Notes under the pieces: generated by a model
What the model saw: only the letters and a program-made list of their open reading frames with translations
What the model was told of the DNA's origin: nothing
The model's database searches: none
Shown: piece after piece, positions 12,508 through 23,609 of the stretch
Layout: each line of letters starts with the position of its first letter
How positions within the stretch are numbered: position 1 is the stretch's first letter
Assembly: GCA_949128115.1 (NCBI GenBank)
Contig: OX421963.1
Location: forward strand, 2,480,001 to 2,544,000
Length of the DNA: 64,000 nucleotides
Direction: 5' to 3'
From: Anaspis maculata
Lineage: Eukaryota > Arthropoda > Insecta > Coleoptera > Scraptiidae
Translations under genes and position numbers: made by a program

Positions 12508-13389
12508 TTTTCGGCGTCGACAATGACGCAAAGATTACTAGCAGGCAGGCAAGTGGTGACTTGGTGAGGCGAGACGTAAATGTTAGGTTATCAAATGTCA
12601 AAAATGATGCGATTGACGTTTTACAATACCAACTGAAAAAAATCAAAAGTCTCCAAGTGGCAAGTTTTGCCGCAAGCGGCCCCTCATGTAACCGCCCTTG
12701 TCTCCAGGATTCAGATACACTGTTTCTGAATTCAGTGAAGAAACAGTAAAGAAACTCAGGAAAGAAACTCTTTTTGCACAAGAAATGTTGAATGGGAAGC
12801 TTCGTTCCATGAAAAAGAAAATTTATTAAAAAAAAATACAAACAAAATACAAATAGAGACATCTATTGACGAAAATCATCACACCTGAATGGACCCAGTA
12901 AGAATTTCACCCAGCTGCTGTTGCTCGGTAATTCAAGCTACTGATCCCTACAGGGTTCCTTTGTTTGAATGTTGATTACTTTCGCCAATATACCATATTC
13001 TAGATGTTAGTAGCTGGTGTCACATTACTCTAACCATCTCACGTTAGTAACTACAATATTATTACTACACAATAATATTCTTTGCTTATACCTACTATCA
13101 AATTATTGTGATATGTCCTATTTGTAATAACTTTAATTCTTTTCATCTTGACAAGTGAACTAAAATAAATCTCTGAATAATAAAGTAAGCGGACACTGTA
13201 AAGCTGAATTCAAGATGAGCGTTTTTCTGCCAGGACCAATCGCGCCCGTGCATTTGCGAGCGTGATTGGTCCATGCGATCGCGCTCATCGCGAACCCGGC
13301 GTGGATCTACAACAAGAAACTGTCATAACAGCAATATTATGTATAGATCGATCTGTTCATGCTGCGGTTCGGTGTCTTTCCAGCTCCGC
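12508..13389. other. intergenic region between two minus-strand genes
   Basis: This would hold the 5' flank of the small THAP gene and the 3' flank of the exon at 13390-13949. Plus-strand frames at 12280-12749 are shadows of the THAP exon. No repeat is obvious. Confidence 0.4.
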
Positions 13390-13949
13390 CTACATGCTAT
13401 TCAATACTTCTTCAGCTTTGGAAATCACTTCGGAAGGATTGTCTTCGGCCACCGACGACGACGACGTCGACGAAGCCTCCAGCACGTTGCCTTCCGCGTC
13501 CCGCGCTCTCATGTCGAACACCTCCTCCCTCGCCCTCGCTTCGAATTCTTCCTCGCGCGCCCTCAGCTCGAGCGCCTCGCACCTGGCCCGTCGGATGAAC
13601 TCTTCGGCTCTGGCGCGCAGTTCTTCGTTCCTCGCTCTCGGATCGAAGAATATGTTTCGAGCTCTCTGTTCGTACTCTTCGTTGCGTTTCCGCTGTTCGT
13701 ACTCTTCCTCCCGCGCTTTCCGTTCGTACTCTTCGTGTCTCGCCGCCGAATCGTACTCTTCTTCTTCGTCGTCGTCGTCTTCTTCTTCTTCTTTTACGCT
13801 CGAATCATTGTTGTACTCTTCGCTCGTTTCTGTGGTGTCGAATTCTTCGGTTTTTGGTCTGATGGCGGCGAATTCTCCGTCTTTCTGTTCGGCACTGAAC
13901 GATTCGTTTGCCGCTCCCGTGTCGAATACTTCGAGCTTCTGTTCGAATT
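13390..13949 (-). CDS. terminal exon of a highly charged, repeat-containing protein
   Basis: A GTCGTTTTCCAG acceptor precedes 13949, and one frame (two leading bases, then 185 codons) stays open to a TAG at 13390-13392. The peptide starts FEQKLEVFDTG, has an acidic run (EEEEDDDDEEEE), then repeated EEYE-Q/R-K/A-R blocks of about 10-15 residues (EEYERKAREEEYEQRKRNEE and EEFEARAREEVFDMRAR), then a serine run and VISKAEEVLNSM. The spacing suggests a long charged helix or coiled coil. The strong codon periodicity makes this frame far more plausible than the serine-rich frame on the other strand. A donor-like site at about 14,052 would join in phase (adding ...FPYKSA), but no ATG was found for it, so the 5' exons are unresolved. 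I recognise no family. Confidence 0.6.
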
Positions 13950-14107
13950 CTGGAAAACGACAGCATTTTCGAGATCAAAATCACAACAATCGTTACAGTA
14001 AGAGCAATAAACAGTTCGGATGACAGGGTCAAAGTTCAAGGAGTACGAGTAACCTGCACTTTTATAAGGGAAAATTAATTTGGCATGTGTTGCTAGAACA
14101 TCCAATG

Positions 14108-14535
14108 ATGACCGTATTTCACCAATGAGGGACAAGAAAAAGGCAGCGAAGCTGCCCTAATGACGGTATTTCACCAATGAGGGACAAGAAAACGGCAGCG
14201 AAGCTGCCCTAATGACGGTATTTCACCGATAAGGAATAAGAACAAGGCAGCGAAGCTGCTCCAATGACGGTATTTCACCAACGAGCGACAAAGGCAGCGA
14301 AGCTTCCCTAATAACGGTACTTAATTAACAAGGGAAATCAAAAGGCAGCCAAGCTGCCAAAATGACGGTATTTCACCGATGAGGGATAAGAGCAATGACA
14401 ATGAACAGTGAACAAACAATGACGGTATCTCACCAACGAGGGGCAATAGGAAGGCACCCTAATGACGGTACTTTTTCAACAAGGGATGAAAACAAAACAG
14501 GGAAGCTACTCTAACGACGTTACATCCTTCAATAA
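14108..14535. repeat. about 52-bp minisatellite with a built-in hairpin
   Basis: There are eight or nine tandem units, starting TGACGGTATTTCACC at 14108, 14161, 14213, 14265, 14312, 14363, 14420 and 14463, each with an AAGGGA/GAGGGAC segment. The better-preserved units contain GGCAGCGAAGCTGCC, a six-base stem around GAA. Units decay toward the right end. It lies just upstream of the charged-protein exon on the minus strand. Confidence 0.88.
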
Positions 14536-14734
14536 GGGATAATAACAATACATACCAGTAGTAGAAAGAATAAAGTTCGAATGCTGAAAAAAAGTATGTA
14601 GGGGCCTTTAATTTCTTCTGGGCTATCTCTCATAGGCGTTTGACTACTTTATTTTGGGACACCTGTAGAGCGGAGCTACAGCTCAAGAGATTTTGGAAGA
14701 AGAAAAAACTGACACGAATGGATATTTCCACAAA

Positions 14735-16082
14735 TAAACTGCTCACAAATTGAAGTGGATATTTTTAAAAAAAGGTTTTTTTAAAATCGCCACAAAATTC
14801 TTGAAAATCACTCGATTGTGAAACCGCTTGCACTGTTTTGAAGAAAAATGTCAATATTTTTAAGAACTGCTGAAGTCCTCCACAAAAATCACATGGATAT
14901 GTCTAATACAGGGTGATGAAAAAAGTCGTTCAGTTTTGTTCTTTTTTACTCTTGTGCAGGAGATTGGTCATCCACCCTGTACACCTATATTTACTTGGAA
15001 CTTATAGTCTGCAGCTTATGTAACTTGTCAGTTTTTACTTTTTCGCTTTACGTTGCGTACTTACCGAAATATAGCCTTTTCACTTTCCAAAGTCGTTTTA
15101 TCGATGAATCTACTAAATCCGGGCGCTACTGGATTTTTTTTGTACTAAGCAATGCCACTTGTACTTTTAGAACGATTTTTTGCGCAGATTTCAAAATTAA
15201 CGAAGATATGGCGTCTCAACCATCTGATGTATACAGGGTGTCGCAAAAAAAATCATTTATAAGATTCATTTTATTTCGAAATAATCAGTAGCAAAATGCT
15301 GTTGCAAAGATCAACTCCAGGTAAGTTCGATATCGTGGCAAATATCTTGCGGAATGGTACAAGGCAAAGAGAAATTGTAAATTTGGTGAACGTATCACAA
15401 AGTGTCATCGGTGGGCAATGAGACGACTCCTTGCCACTGGCAGTGCCCGAATCACACATGGAGAAGGTCGCCCGTGAATAATTCCAGTAATGGACGATCT
15501 CTTCTTGTTAAACATAAAATTGTAAAATTGAAAAGTGAAATTTTCTACAACCTGTAATAAGGTGTCAGAAACAAATTTCTTCGTTCATGCGACACCCTGT
15601 ATATTTTTATGTAGTCTTCCATTCGAAATTTGCTCAAAAAATCGTTTTAAAAGTACCAAGTGGCATTGTTTTGTAAGTACCGAAAAAACCAGTAGCCCCC
15701 CGGATTCATTCATTGACAAAATGACTTTGGAAAGTAAAAAGGCTATATTTCGGTAAGTACGCAACGGAAAGCGAAAAATTAAAAACTAACTAGTTTCATA
15801 AGCTACAGACTAAAAGATCCAAGCAAGTATAGGTGTACAGGGTGGATGAGCAATCTCCTGCATGAGATTAAAAGAGAACAAAACTGAACGACTTTTTTCA
15901 TCACCCTGTATTAGACATATCCATGGGATTTTTGTGGAGGACTTCAGTAGTTCTTGAAAATATTGACATTTTTCTTCAAAACAGTGCAAACGGTTTCACA
16001 ATCGAATGATTTTCAAGAATTTTCTGGCGATTTTAGAAAAACCTTTTTTTAAAAATATCCACTTCAATTTGTGAGCAGTTTA
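14735..16082. mobile_element. nested palindromic fold-back element with transposase remnant in its loop
   Basis: Outer arms are 14735-15250 and 15585-16082 (TAAACTGCTCAC on the left mirrors GTGAGCAGTTTA on the right). Inside them lie further CAGGGTG/CACCCTG pairs: 14909 with 15901, 14976 with 15838, and 15236 with 15592. The loop 15251-15584 holds a Tc1-like transposase fragment, annotated separately. The arms differ by scattered substitutions and small indels, so it is older than the near-identical 4924-6591 element. Confidence 0.85.
15296..15477 (+). pseudogene. Tc1-like transposase N-terminal HTH remnant
   Basis: From an ATG at 15296 the frame reads ...VANILRNGTRQREIVNLVNV then SQSVIGGQ and stops at 15419. 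A shift of frame at 15421 continues RRLLATGSARITHGEGRP, then stops. Together they match the pattern of the paired-like helix-turn-helix DNA-binding region of Tc1-family transposases: a REI...L.VSQS helix, then TGS, then G.GRP, the GRPR-like hinge. The catalytic domain is missing. It is broken by a frameshift and lies in the loop of a palindromic CAGGGTG element, which links that element type to the Tc1/mariner superfamily. Confidence 0.7.
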
Positions 16083-16180
16083 GGTTAACAAGAAATCGAT
16101 AAAATCGTTCGACATTCCGTAGCAAGGTGTTTTTGGTTCCAACTGTCAACTTTGGAATTGAAGGTGATTTTTGCAGTATA

Positions 16181-17406
16181 CAGGGTGTTTCAGCGATGAT
16201 AGCAAAAAATTCAACTGCATATACCTTTTTTTAAAGTTTGGTCTTGACAAAGATACAGCTCTCCTAAGTTCACTTTTTTTTTTAACTCAGGAACTTTTGG
16301 ACGAAGCTAGCAAGAGCTGGTTTCTCAGAATCTTTTTGTTTCTGGTTTCTTTTGAAGAAACCAGTGGCGTAGAAGTTATGGAGGGGGGGGGGGTCACTTC
16401 AAGTAACTTTTCCTCGGATGCTGCTAAATTAATTACCCTCATAACTCCTACGCCACTGGTTAGATTCTTTGACAATTTGGCAGGTCGGTAAATAGTTTCG
16501 ACAAACCACTCCATGCTAAATTTGGGTTAATTTCGTCCAAACATTCTAGAGTTTCAAATTTTCGAAATCGGATAAAAATGAAGTTTGAAGGGCTGTTGCA
16601 AAATGGTATACAGGGTGGTCCAGGAATAATCTGAAAGATTCCTAAGACCGATAGAGCATGAGAAAACAATAAGAACAAACTCAAGAACCATCATATCAAA
16701 AATGCATATTAACGGAAATATAGCTCGTCAAAGTTGGAGGTGAAAAACTGGAATCTTGACCAAAAAAAAAGTTGTAAAATGTGTTTGGATGATGAGGAAA
16801 TGCATTTTGAAAATGTCTTATAGTTTGTCTCTGTCGTGTTCAACTAAGTTACCGATTCAAAATAAAATATAATAGAAAAAAGAGTTACGAGCACACAGTG
16901 TTTTTGAAATTTCAAACCCAAATATCTTTGAAACCACTGATCTGAAAAAAAGGTACGTTTCTGCTTCTAAATTCAATAATGATATAAAAAATCTGATGAA
17001 TCCACACAGAATCCACCACAAAATCAAGTGGTGTCGAAAATATGGCAATAAAAATGGACAGCCCCCTGAAATCTATACCTCTGGACCTTTTGTAGGGAGA
17101 CTTCAATCAAGTGATCGACGGACACCTATTCAAGGTTTATCTACACAAAATTTGAGTAGAATCGGTCTGATGGTTGAGAAGTTATAAAAGAAAAACGGTT
17201 TTTTACTTTCAATTTTCACAGGCCATATCTCCGTTAATATAGATTTTTGATGTATGGTTCTTTGGTTTGTTCTCATTGGTTTTTCGTGTTCTATCGATCA
17301 TTGAAGTTCTTCAGATTAATCCTGGACCACCCTGTACAAGTTTTCGTCATGTTTTCACGAGATCCACCCACAGTTGAATTTTTGCTATCATCGCTGAAAC
17401 ACCGTG
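16181..17406. mobile_element. CAGGGTG element carrying a nested palindromic copy
   Basis: The outer ends are CAGGGTGTTTCAGCGATGAT at 16181 and its inverted counterpart ATCATCGCTGAAACACCGTG ending at 17406. An inner palindromic element, 16611-17334, begins CAGGGTGGTCCAGGA and ends with CCACCCTG, with TA on both sides, so it probably inserted into the outer one. The left part also has a hairpin, ACCAGTGGCGTAG (16365) with CTACGCCACTGGT (16448), around a G-run. The 16,240-16,600 segment recurs, diverged, at about 48,150-48,550. Confidence 0.82.
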
Positions 17407-17610
17407 TAGGGTTTCACATTTCCAAGTACAATTCAAATGAAAAACGCTTGATGTCTAGCGCAAATGACAAATTTGACAGGCGCCCGATATGTCATTCTAT
17501 TTGAATATTATTATACAAAGAGTGGCACGAGAAACGGTAACAGCTCTAGTGTCGTCAGTAATGATTATGAACCGTTTTCATCAAATAATGAACCTCCTAA
17601 TCGAATGGTT

Positions 17611-18208
17611 GCAAGCCTGCTATGATTCGAAGTCAAACTGTATTTTTCATTTGGTGATGCTTCTGAACAATCAAATACAACTTTTGGTTCTCAAATAGCA
17701 CCATACATATTATTTAAATATCCTTATCAATTTTGCGTTTTTTTTTTTGATACAATAACGTAATAGAAGATGTACTAGACTACACAATGTCTTGTACAAT
17801 TTTTGGAACAATCTGCCAAAATAGTGTCAAAAACAATGAAAACAGATTGTTTTTGACTGACAGATTGTTCCAAAAATTGTACAAGAAATTGTGTAGTGTA
17901 AATACAGCTATTATACTGCATTTTCAGTTCTTACTCAATTTAAAATTGTCGAACTATTGTGAAAATCAGAGCAAAAAATATTTGAATAACGTTCCTCAAT
18001 AATAGCATTTCCAATCCAGAACAATTGTAACTATTGCTGTCACAGTGACAGGAAAGCCAAAATTCATCAAAGCAGTACACTCCGTGCGAAACACAGGGCT
18101 CAAAAAAAAATTGCTATTTGAAATTCAAAAAATTATGTAATATCATCACTCAGAAGCATCACCACAAATTAAACATACAGTTTGACGTCAAGTCATAGCT
18201 GACTTGCA
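17611..18208. mobile_element. imperfect fold-back element with inner hairpin
   Basis: The outer arms pair 17611-17680 with about 18145-18208 (GTCAAACTGTAT... mirrored by ...ATACAGTTTGAC, and GATGCTTCTGA mirrored by TCAGAAGCATC). In the centre, 17781-17815 pairs almost perfectly with 17860-17895 (TTGTACAATTTTTGGAACAA). It has no CAGGGTG ends and no coding capacity. Confidence 0.72.
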
Positions 18209-18324
18209 GCCGATGAATTTGGTTATTCATTTTTGTTGAAATCGGTACGCAAATAACTACACTACAGCTGTGGTTAGTTTCCATGCAGGTCTCTGTATAC
18301 AAGGTGTTAATTTCGGTGGAGGTC

Positions 18325-19062
18325 GTTTTGTTAAAAAAATCATTAGTTAGAAAGAGCGTAAGTTAGAAATTTGGGCTTGTAGCGTTTGTCAGGAAGTATC
18401 CCGATAATACCCGAAGGCCGATCTGTTGGGATATACTAGAGAACCTAAAAACACTGTCACGTTTAGATCAATCTCTTCGTTCGTGATTTTCTAGCACGCT
18501 CCTTCCAACCTGCGATCCACCGGTTAGTATCGTTGGTTAGAAGTAGTGTACCTACGTTAGAAAAATGCCACTGTAGCGTAGCTTAGAAAATTGGTCTGAT
18601 CAGGTCAGGTCAGATCAGGTCGTGTTGTCCTTGTCAGAATAGCTGGGAGTATGGAACCTAACTTCTCAAAATGGTTAGTTCCCATGGCAGATTCAATGGC
18701 ATCGTCAGTGCATACATACGTTCATATAAAAATGTATAATAAATTGACCAAATCTCGACTTAAGCTACAAACGTGTCTTTGGGAGATCAAGATCAATTTT
18801 CTAAGCTACGCTACAGTGGCATTTTTCCAACATACACTACTTCTAACCACTGATACTAACCGGTGGATCGCAGGTTAGAAGGAGCGTGTATTAGAAAATC
18901 ACGAACGAAGAAATTGATCTAACCATGACAGTGGTTTCAGGTTCTCTAGTATAATCATAACAGATCGGCCTCCGGGTGTTATCAGGACACTTTCTAACAA
19001 ACGCTACAAGCCCAAATTTTTAACTTATGCTCCTTCTAACTAGTGATTTTTCTAACAAAAGG
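18325..19062. mobile_element. fold-back element, arms of about 270 bp
   Basis: Arms 18325-18592 and 18790-19062 are inverted copies, for example TTGGGCTTGTAGCGTTTGTC on the left and its complement near 18,995-19,013. The motif GGTTAGAA/TTCTAACC recurs inside each arm. The loop is about 200 bp without a credible gene. Confidence 0.85.
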
Positions 19063-19074
19063 ACTGTATGGGCA

Positions 19075-19172
19075 GTCTGATTTCCACATGATTCTAGTAA
19101 GCTGTGTTTCTGGTCACCATCGGCCGATCGCGGCCTGAATCGTAGCCCACTAGAATCATGTAGAAATCAGAC
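19075..19172. repeat. short inverted repeat
   Basis: GTCTGATTTCCACATGATTC at 19075 pairs with GAATCATGTAGAAATCAGAC ending at 19172, around a loop of about 50 bp with the palindromic CGGCCGATCGCGGCC. It may be a minimal MITE. Confidence 0.75.
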
Positions 19173-19271
19173 AGACTATAGCCTCAATTTCTTTTTTGAA
19201 TTTTCATTTTTGATATACTTTTCTGAATGAAGTCAACGATAAATGTTTTCTCAAAGTACTCAAGAAGAAAA

Positions 19272-19560
19272 CTGAATCGCCCTGTATAATAACTAGGGCT
19301 CGAACTGGGGGCTTTTAATGATGCAAGCATAACTGTTACAAATGAAAACGACCAATGGGACCGCATTTATTTCTGGGCGGTTGAAAACAAATCTCTCCAG
19401 CCAAGTTGGAAAGTGGCATATTTGCAAAAATATTTACAGCCAGGAAATGGATTCGATTTTCTTCAAGTTGATGGGTCACAAAGTGAGTATGGGGCCATTT
19501 GAAATTTTTATATGTTGAGGAGGCTGGGGGCGAGGAGGTTCAATTTGAAAGTTCGCCAAT
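19272..19560. repeat. dispersed repeat family, copy 1
   Basis: The sequence beginning CCCTGTATAATAACTAGGGC is shared in direct orientation with about 22,066-22,290: the TTTTAATGATGCAA start, the GGCGGTTGA middle, and the GAGGAGGCTGG.GGCGAGG end. The copies are diverged and of unknown type. A CCCTGTA edge suggests a relation to the CAGGGTG elements. Confidence 0.65.
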
Positions 19561-19669
19561 ACATGTTCTAGAGGTTCTTCCTCAATGTCAAAATCTACTT
19601 GCTTTTTCAAAAACACACATCAAAGTTACTTTAGAGCAGATACTTTTCAAATTATCACCTTGTTCTGTA

Positions 19670-21472
19670 CTATAGTAGGGTCACTTGTACTGTGACTCTA
19701 GTTGGCTGGGCAAATTTTCCACTTAAGCATTGTAGGCTTGCCGCCTTTTCACCTGGTGTGAAACTGACTTCTCTGGAAGTGAAGTTATATTTTTTATCAG
19801 ATTGATATTAAAATCGTGGAGAACTGATCAGGTCATATGTGGGAGTGCGACTAGGGGGACGCAGAGCTGTGTTACCGTCATGTAGACACCAAAAGAGCAC
19901 AGGGCGGCCGCAAATCCAAGTCATCTTGACGGCGGCCCATTCAGGGTCGACAAAAACACGTCCCGGAAAGCCCCAAAACGAAAGTAAATTGAAGGTACTA
20001 ACATCAATTTCGGTCCAATACGCAACTTTGAGCGGCTGGGTTTTTTGAAATTTGGTTTAATTTACTTTTTACACGTAAATTCTTTTGCCAATGACAGACT
20101 GCACGGCGATCCTTGTATCGCCCATAATTCTTCAGGGTTTGGCTTGTATTTTTGACTGGAAGAGGCGAAAGGGTTGATGATTGCATGGGGCCCCTTTTTT
20201 GGACGAAGGGCATTGTATACTCTTTAATTTGAAGCATCGAAAGTTGAACCGGCTTCGAGAGGTTAGGAATATTTTCCACAACTGTCAAATGTCAAGGCTC
20301 TCTTGATTCATTTGTTCATTGGCGAAAATTAAAAACAGGTCGAAAAATTGCTACATTTTCCAATAAAATGGAAAAAACCGTCAGACATCACGTCCCGCAA
20401 AAATGTTCCGGCTATCTGCAGAGGAAATACGCAAAAAAATGTGTTTCAAAACTGGTCCGGCCAGAGCAGCCAACTGCAAAGTCTTGGGGATTTTCTATAT
20501 TTCACATTTGGAAACTTAGAAACAAAATCTCACAGCCGACTAGCATCACGGTACAAGTGAACATACTATATCTATATTATGTTCACTTGTACCGTGATTC
20601 TAGTCGGCTGTGAGATTTTGTTTTCAAGTTTCCAAAAATCTGAAATATAGAAAATCCCCAAAACTTTGCGGTTGGCTTCATTTGGCACAATAATTCACGA
20701 AGAGACACGAAGCCGTTCGGACCACTTGTGGAACACATTTTTTACGCATTTTCTCTGCAGATAGAGGGAACATTTTTGCGGGACGTGATGCCTGGCGCTT
20801 TTTTCCATTTTTTTTTTTTGGAAAATGTAGTAATTTTTCGACTTGTTTTTAATTTTTGCCAATGAACAAATAAATCAAAGCAGCTTTGACATTTGTCAGG
20901 TGTCAAAAGTATTTCTAACCTCTCGAAGCCGGTTCAACTTTAAGATCCTTCAAACTAAAAAAATACTAGTCCTTCGTCCAAAAAAAAAAAGGGATCCCAT
21001 TGAATCGTCAATCCTTTCGCCTCTTCCAGTCGAAAAGACACGCCGAACTATGAAGAACTATTGGCAAGACAAGGAACATCCCAGTAGGCCTGCTGTTGCA
21101 GCAGGATTTACGTGTAAAAAGTTAATTGAACCGAATTTCAAAAAGCCCAGCCGGTCAAAAATGCGTATTGGACCGAAATTCATGTGAGTACCTTCAATTT
21201 GTAATTTGCTTCGAGTTTGGAGCTTGACGGAACAAGTTTTTGTCGGCCTTGAACGGCCGTCGTCAAGATGACTTAAATTGAAGGCGGCCCCGTAGGGTTC
21301 TGATGTCTAAATGACGGGATACAGCTCTGCGCCCCTCTAGTCGCATTTCCACGTATGAAAGGTCAGTTTTACAAGAAGTTTCACACCAGGTAAAAAGGCG
21401 ACAAGCCTACAATGCTGAAGTAGAAAATTTGACCAGCCAACTAGAGTCACAGAACAAGTGAACCTACTATAG
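19670..21472. mobile_element. two inverted, adjacent copies of a ~0.9-kb terminal-inverted-repeat element
   Basis: Outer ends are CTATAGTAGGGTCACTTGTA (19670) and its complement ending at 21472. A second pair of the same terminal repeat meets back to back at about 20,570-20,575 (ACAAGTGAACATACTATA / TATATTATGTTCACTTGT). The whole is therefore two ~900-bp elements in head-to-head inverted order, giving a 1.8-kb palindrome. Each copy holds a related short open frame (20004-20288 minus; 20843-21187 plus) with a shared SPLPV motif. No known transposase signature was seen, so it looks non-autonomous. Confidence 0.85.
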
Positions 21473-21474
21473 CA

Positions 21475-22065
21475 AATTTCGTAAAAACCTTCGATTATCT
21501 CAAGAACTATGAAGTTCAAGGGTAGGGTACCCCTAGTAAAAATGAAGGAAGGAAAAAGCTATCAGATTCGGATTATAAAATTGAGGGCAAGCCATTTGAA
21601 AAAAAGAGTTGAATTACTTTGAAAATTATGAAGTTTGATTTTTCTTTGTATAATAAAATCGCAGATTTTGACATTAAAATATTGGTCTTCGCTTTTACCA
21701 CCATGTCAAGTTTAATCTCTTAGTTTTGAAAGAGACAATTTTTTCAAGTAGTATGTACCTACACTCTGAAAACGTGTTTTTTTTTCAATTGTCAATTTTT
21801 AGTTGGTAGGACTGTCAGATGACTAAGAAACACGAATGCAGGCACGAGACAGTTTTGAAAAATGTACAGAAAAATGCAGCGAAAAAAAGGGTATTCCACT
21901 GAAAAAAAAACAACATTTCGTTTACCCCGTCAAAATGGGACACCCTGTACAGCTGAAAATAGTTTCTGGTCATAGGTCTCATCAAACCATACAACTTTTC
22001 TCTTACATCTTTATTTCTTCCTTGAACGGTGAGGCCGCCATGGGATAAATTACGTCAGGATGGGC
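21475..22065. other. non-coding, with CACCCTGTA motifs
   Basis: No gene was found. GGGACACCCTGTACAG (about 21,938) and GGGCCACCCTGTAGAA (about 22,063) are likely edges of decayed CAGGGTG elements. Confidence 0.4.
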
Positions 22066-22290
22066 CACCCTGTAGAATAACTGGGCATTTTAATGATGCA
22101 ATTGTTGAAAATCACTTGAAAAACAGTTACGAAGAGGCGGTTGATAATTATTGGTAGAAAATTTGCAAAAATTTGTTGAGTCAGAAACTGAATTTGATTC
22201 TCTTTAATTTGATAGGAAAGCAGCTATGTTGCTATTTAAAATTTTCATGGTGAGGAGGCTGGAGGGCGAGGGGGCAAAGATGAGAAAAAT
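22066..22290. repeat. dispersed repeat family, copy 2
   Basis: This is a direct, diverged relative of 19272-19560 (see that entry for the shared blocks). Confidence 0.6.
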
Positions 22291-22903
22291 TCGCCACCTT
22301 GTATTATCAAAGTGCAGGGTATCGTACATGAAGTTGGCTTTGGGAATGAAATACTTGTCAAGCATTCAACCAAATATCTACTTGGAGTTGGCTTTGCGCA
22401 GACCAGAATACTCATGGTAATGTCAAAATATTTCGTCATTCAGCCAGTCCAATCCAGCAGTCACTTTTATGAAAGAATTCAGATCCGTGGTGTAGTTCAT
22501 AGAAAGATGAAAATCGCGGTTTCCAATGGCAACCGTAAACGTAAATTTTGTTGATTGTATTGTTGGGGTAGGCAAACCAAGGAGATTCGTTCTTTTAAAA
22601 CTATTGCTATCTGGGGCAGCCATGATATTTGACATTCCAGATTTCAGTTGAAAATAATGCGTTAATAGCTAAAGTTCACAGGTTATCATCGATACGTGCA
22701 CGTTTAATAATGACGCGTGAGGTTCAAATCAATTTGATTCGATAAACGTCGTTATTTTCATTTTTCAGCTTAAATGTCAAATTTCATGGCCGACCCAGAT
22801 AGCAATTATTCTGGAAAAACGCAAGCGACCTAAGCCCAGACGTCAAATTAAGCGAAGCCGAGGGCTCCGTAACAGACGCAGAGTAAATCCGAGCCCTGCG
22901 TTT
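22291..22903. other. 3' flank of the THAP gene, nothing recognised
   Basis: No gene or repeat could be identified. Open frames here are short and without splice support. Confidence 0.4.
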
Positions 22904-23609
22904 TCATTTCCACAGCCAGCTCGGCGTCGACAATGCCACATGGCTCGAAATCGACTCGAATGTGACAGACACCAAAGCCAACTCCAAGTGTGCGGGAATA
23001 CCGCGGTATACCGGCAGCCGCCGCCTACTTGTTAACTGTTCCAGCTCCTGCAGGGATTGCACGAGCAATTCTTTCTGTTTGGCCCGGGTCTGGCTGGAGA
23101 TCCTCTTGCTGGTCCATGGGAAAATGGTGGGAACCGCCCCCGGATTCAGCCTGTTCAGTCCGGAACCGACGGTGTAATCGGTTTTTTTGAAGTGGGCCGA
23201 GCAGATCTGGAAACGAAACGGTGTCAGAATGCGAAAAAATCGAGTTGCTTTTGTTTATGTGTCATCGTAACCTCACTTTTGCCCCAATCTAGCCAGCCGT
23301 TTTCTCTGTGTATGTGTGTAGGCAGAGCTCTCGGGAGGAGGCAGTTATCACGTGGGTCGTTCCACTTTTGTAGCTTACTACTATTTTTACCAACAATAAA
23401 GCGACGAAAAATAATAAAAAGATTCGACTTACCTTCGTGTATTTGGTCACAGTCAGAGGTTTTGGGTCCAATTTGCTCATTTGCGTGTCCAGAGCTATGC
23501 TGTTCATCCAGAGCTTCCCGAGGGCTGGGTCTTTGGTGAAGCTGTGCAAAGACACGCTCCGGACTTTTCCATTATTGTTGCAAGACGGGACACAACACGC
23601 GTACACCAT
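22904..23609 (-). CDS. THAP-domain protein, two exons, about 159 aa
   Basis: Exon 1 (23433-23609, 59 codons) starts MVYACCVPSC with a favourable A at -3 and ends at a consensus GTAAGT donor. Exon 2 (22904-23206) follows a GTTTCCAG acceptor in phase 0 and begins ICSAHFKKTDYTVG. The full THAP signature is present: C-x4-C at 5-10, W34, C61-x2-H64-F65, and NPGAVPTIFPW, an exact AVPTIF box. A short helical stretch (AKQKELLVQSLQELEQL) follows, a possible dimerisation helix. The ending (SWLWK, stop at 22904) could be intron read-through, since a GTAGGC donor-like site lies after LEQL, so more exons are possible. It probably binds DNA in the nucleus. Confidence 0.88.

Noticed and set aside
12280..12749. 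Plus-strand frames opposite the small THAP gene
   Set aside because: The minus strand carries the full THAP signature with splice sites; the plus frames are shadows.
13262..14023. Serine-rich plus-strand protein of 253 codons
   Set aside because: It is the antisense of the charged minus-strand exon, which has a splice acceptor, a natural stop and more protein-like composition.
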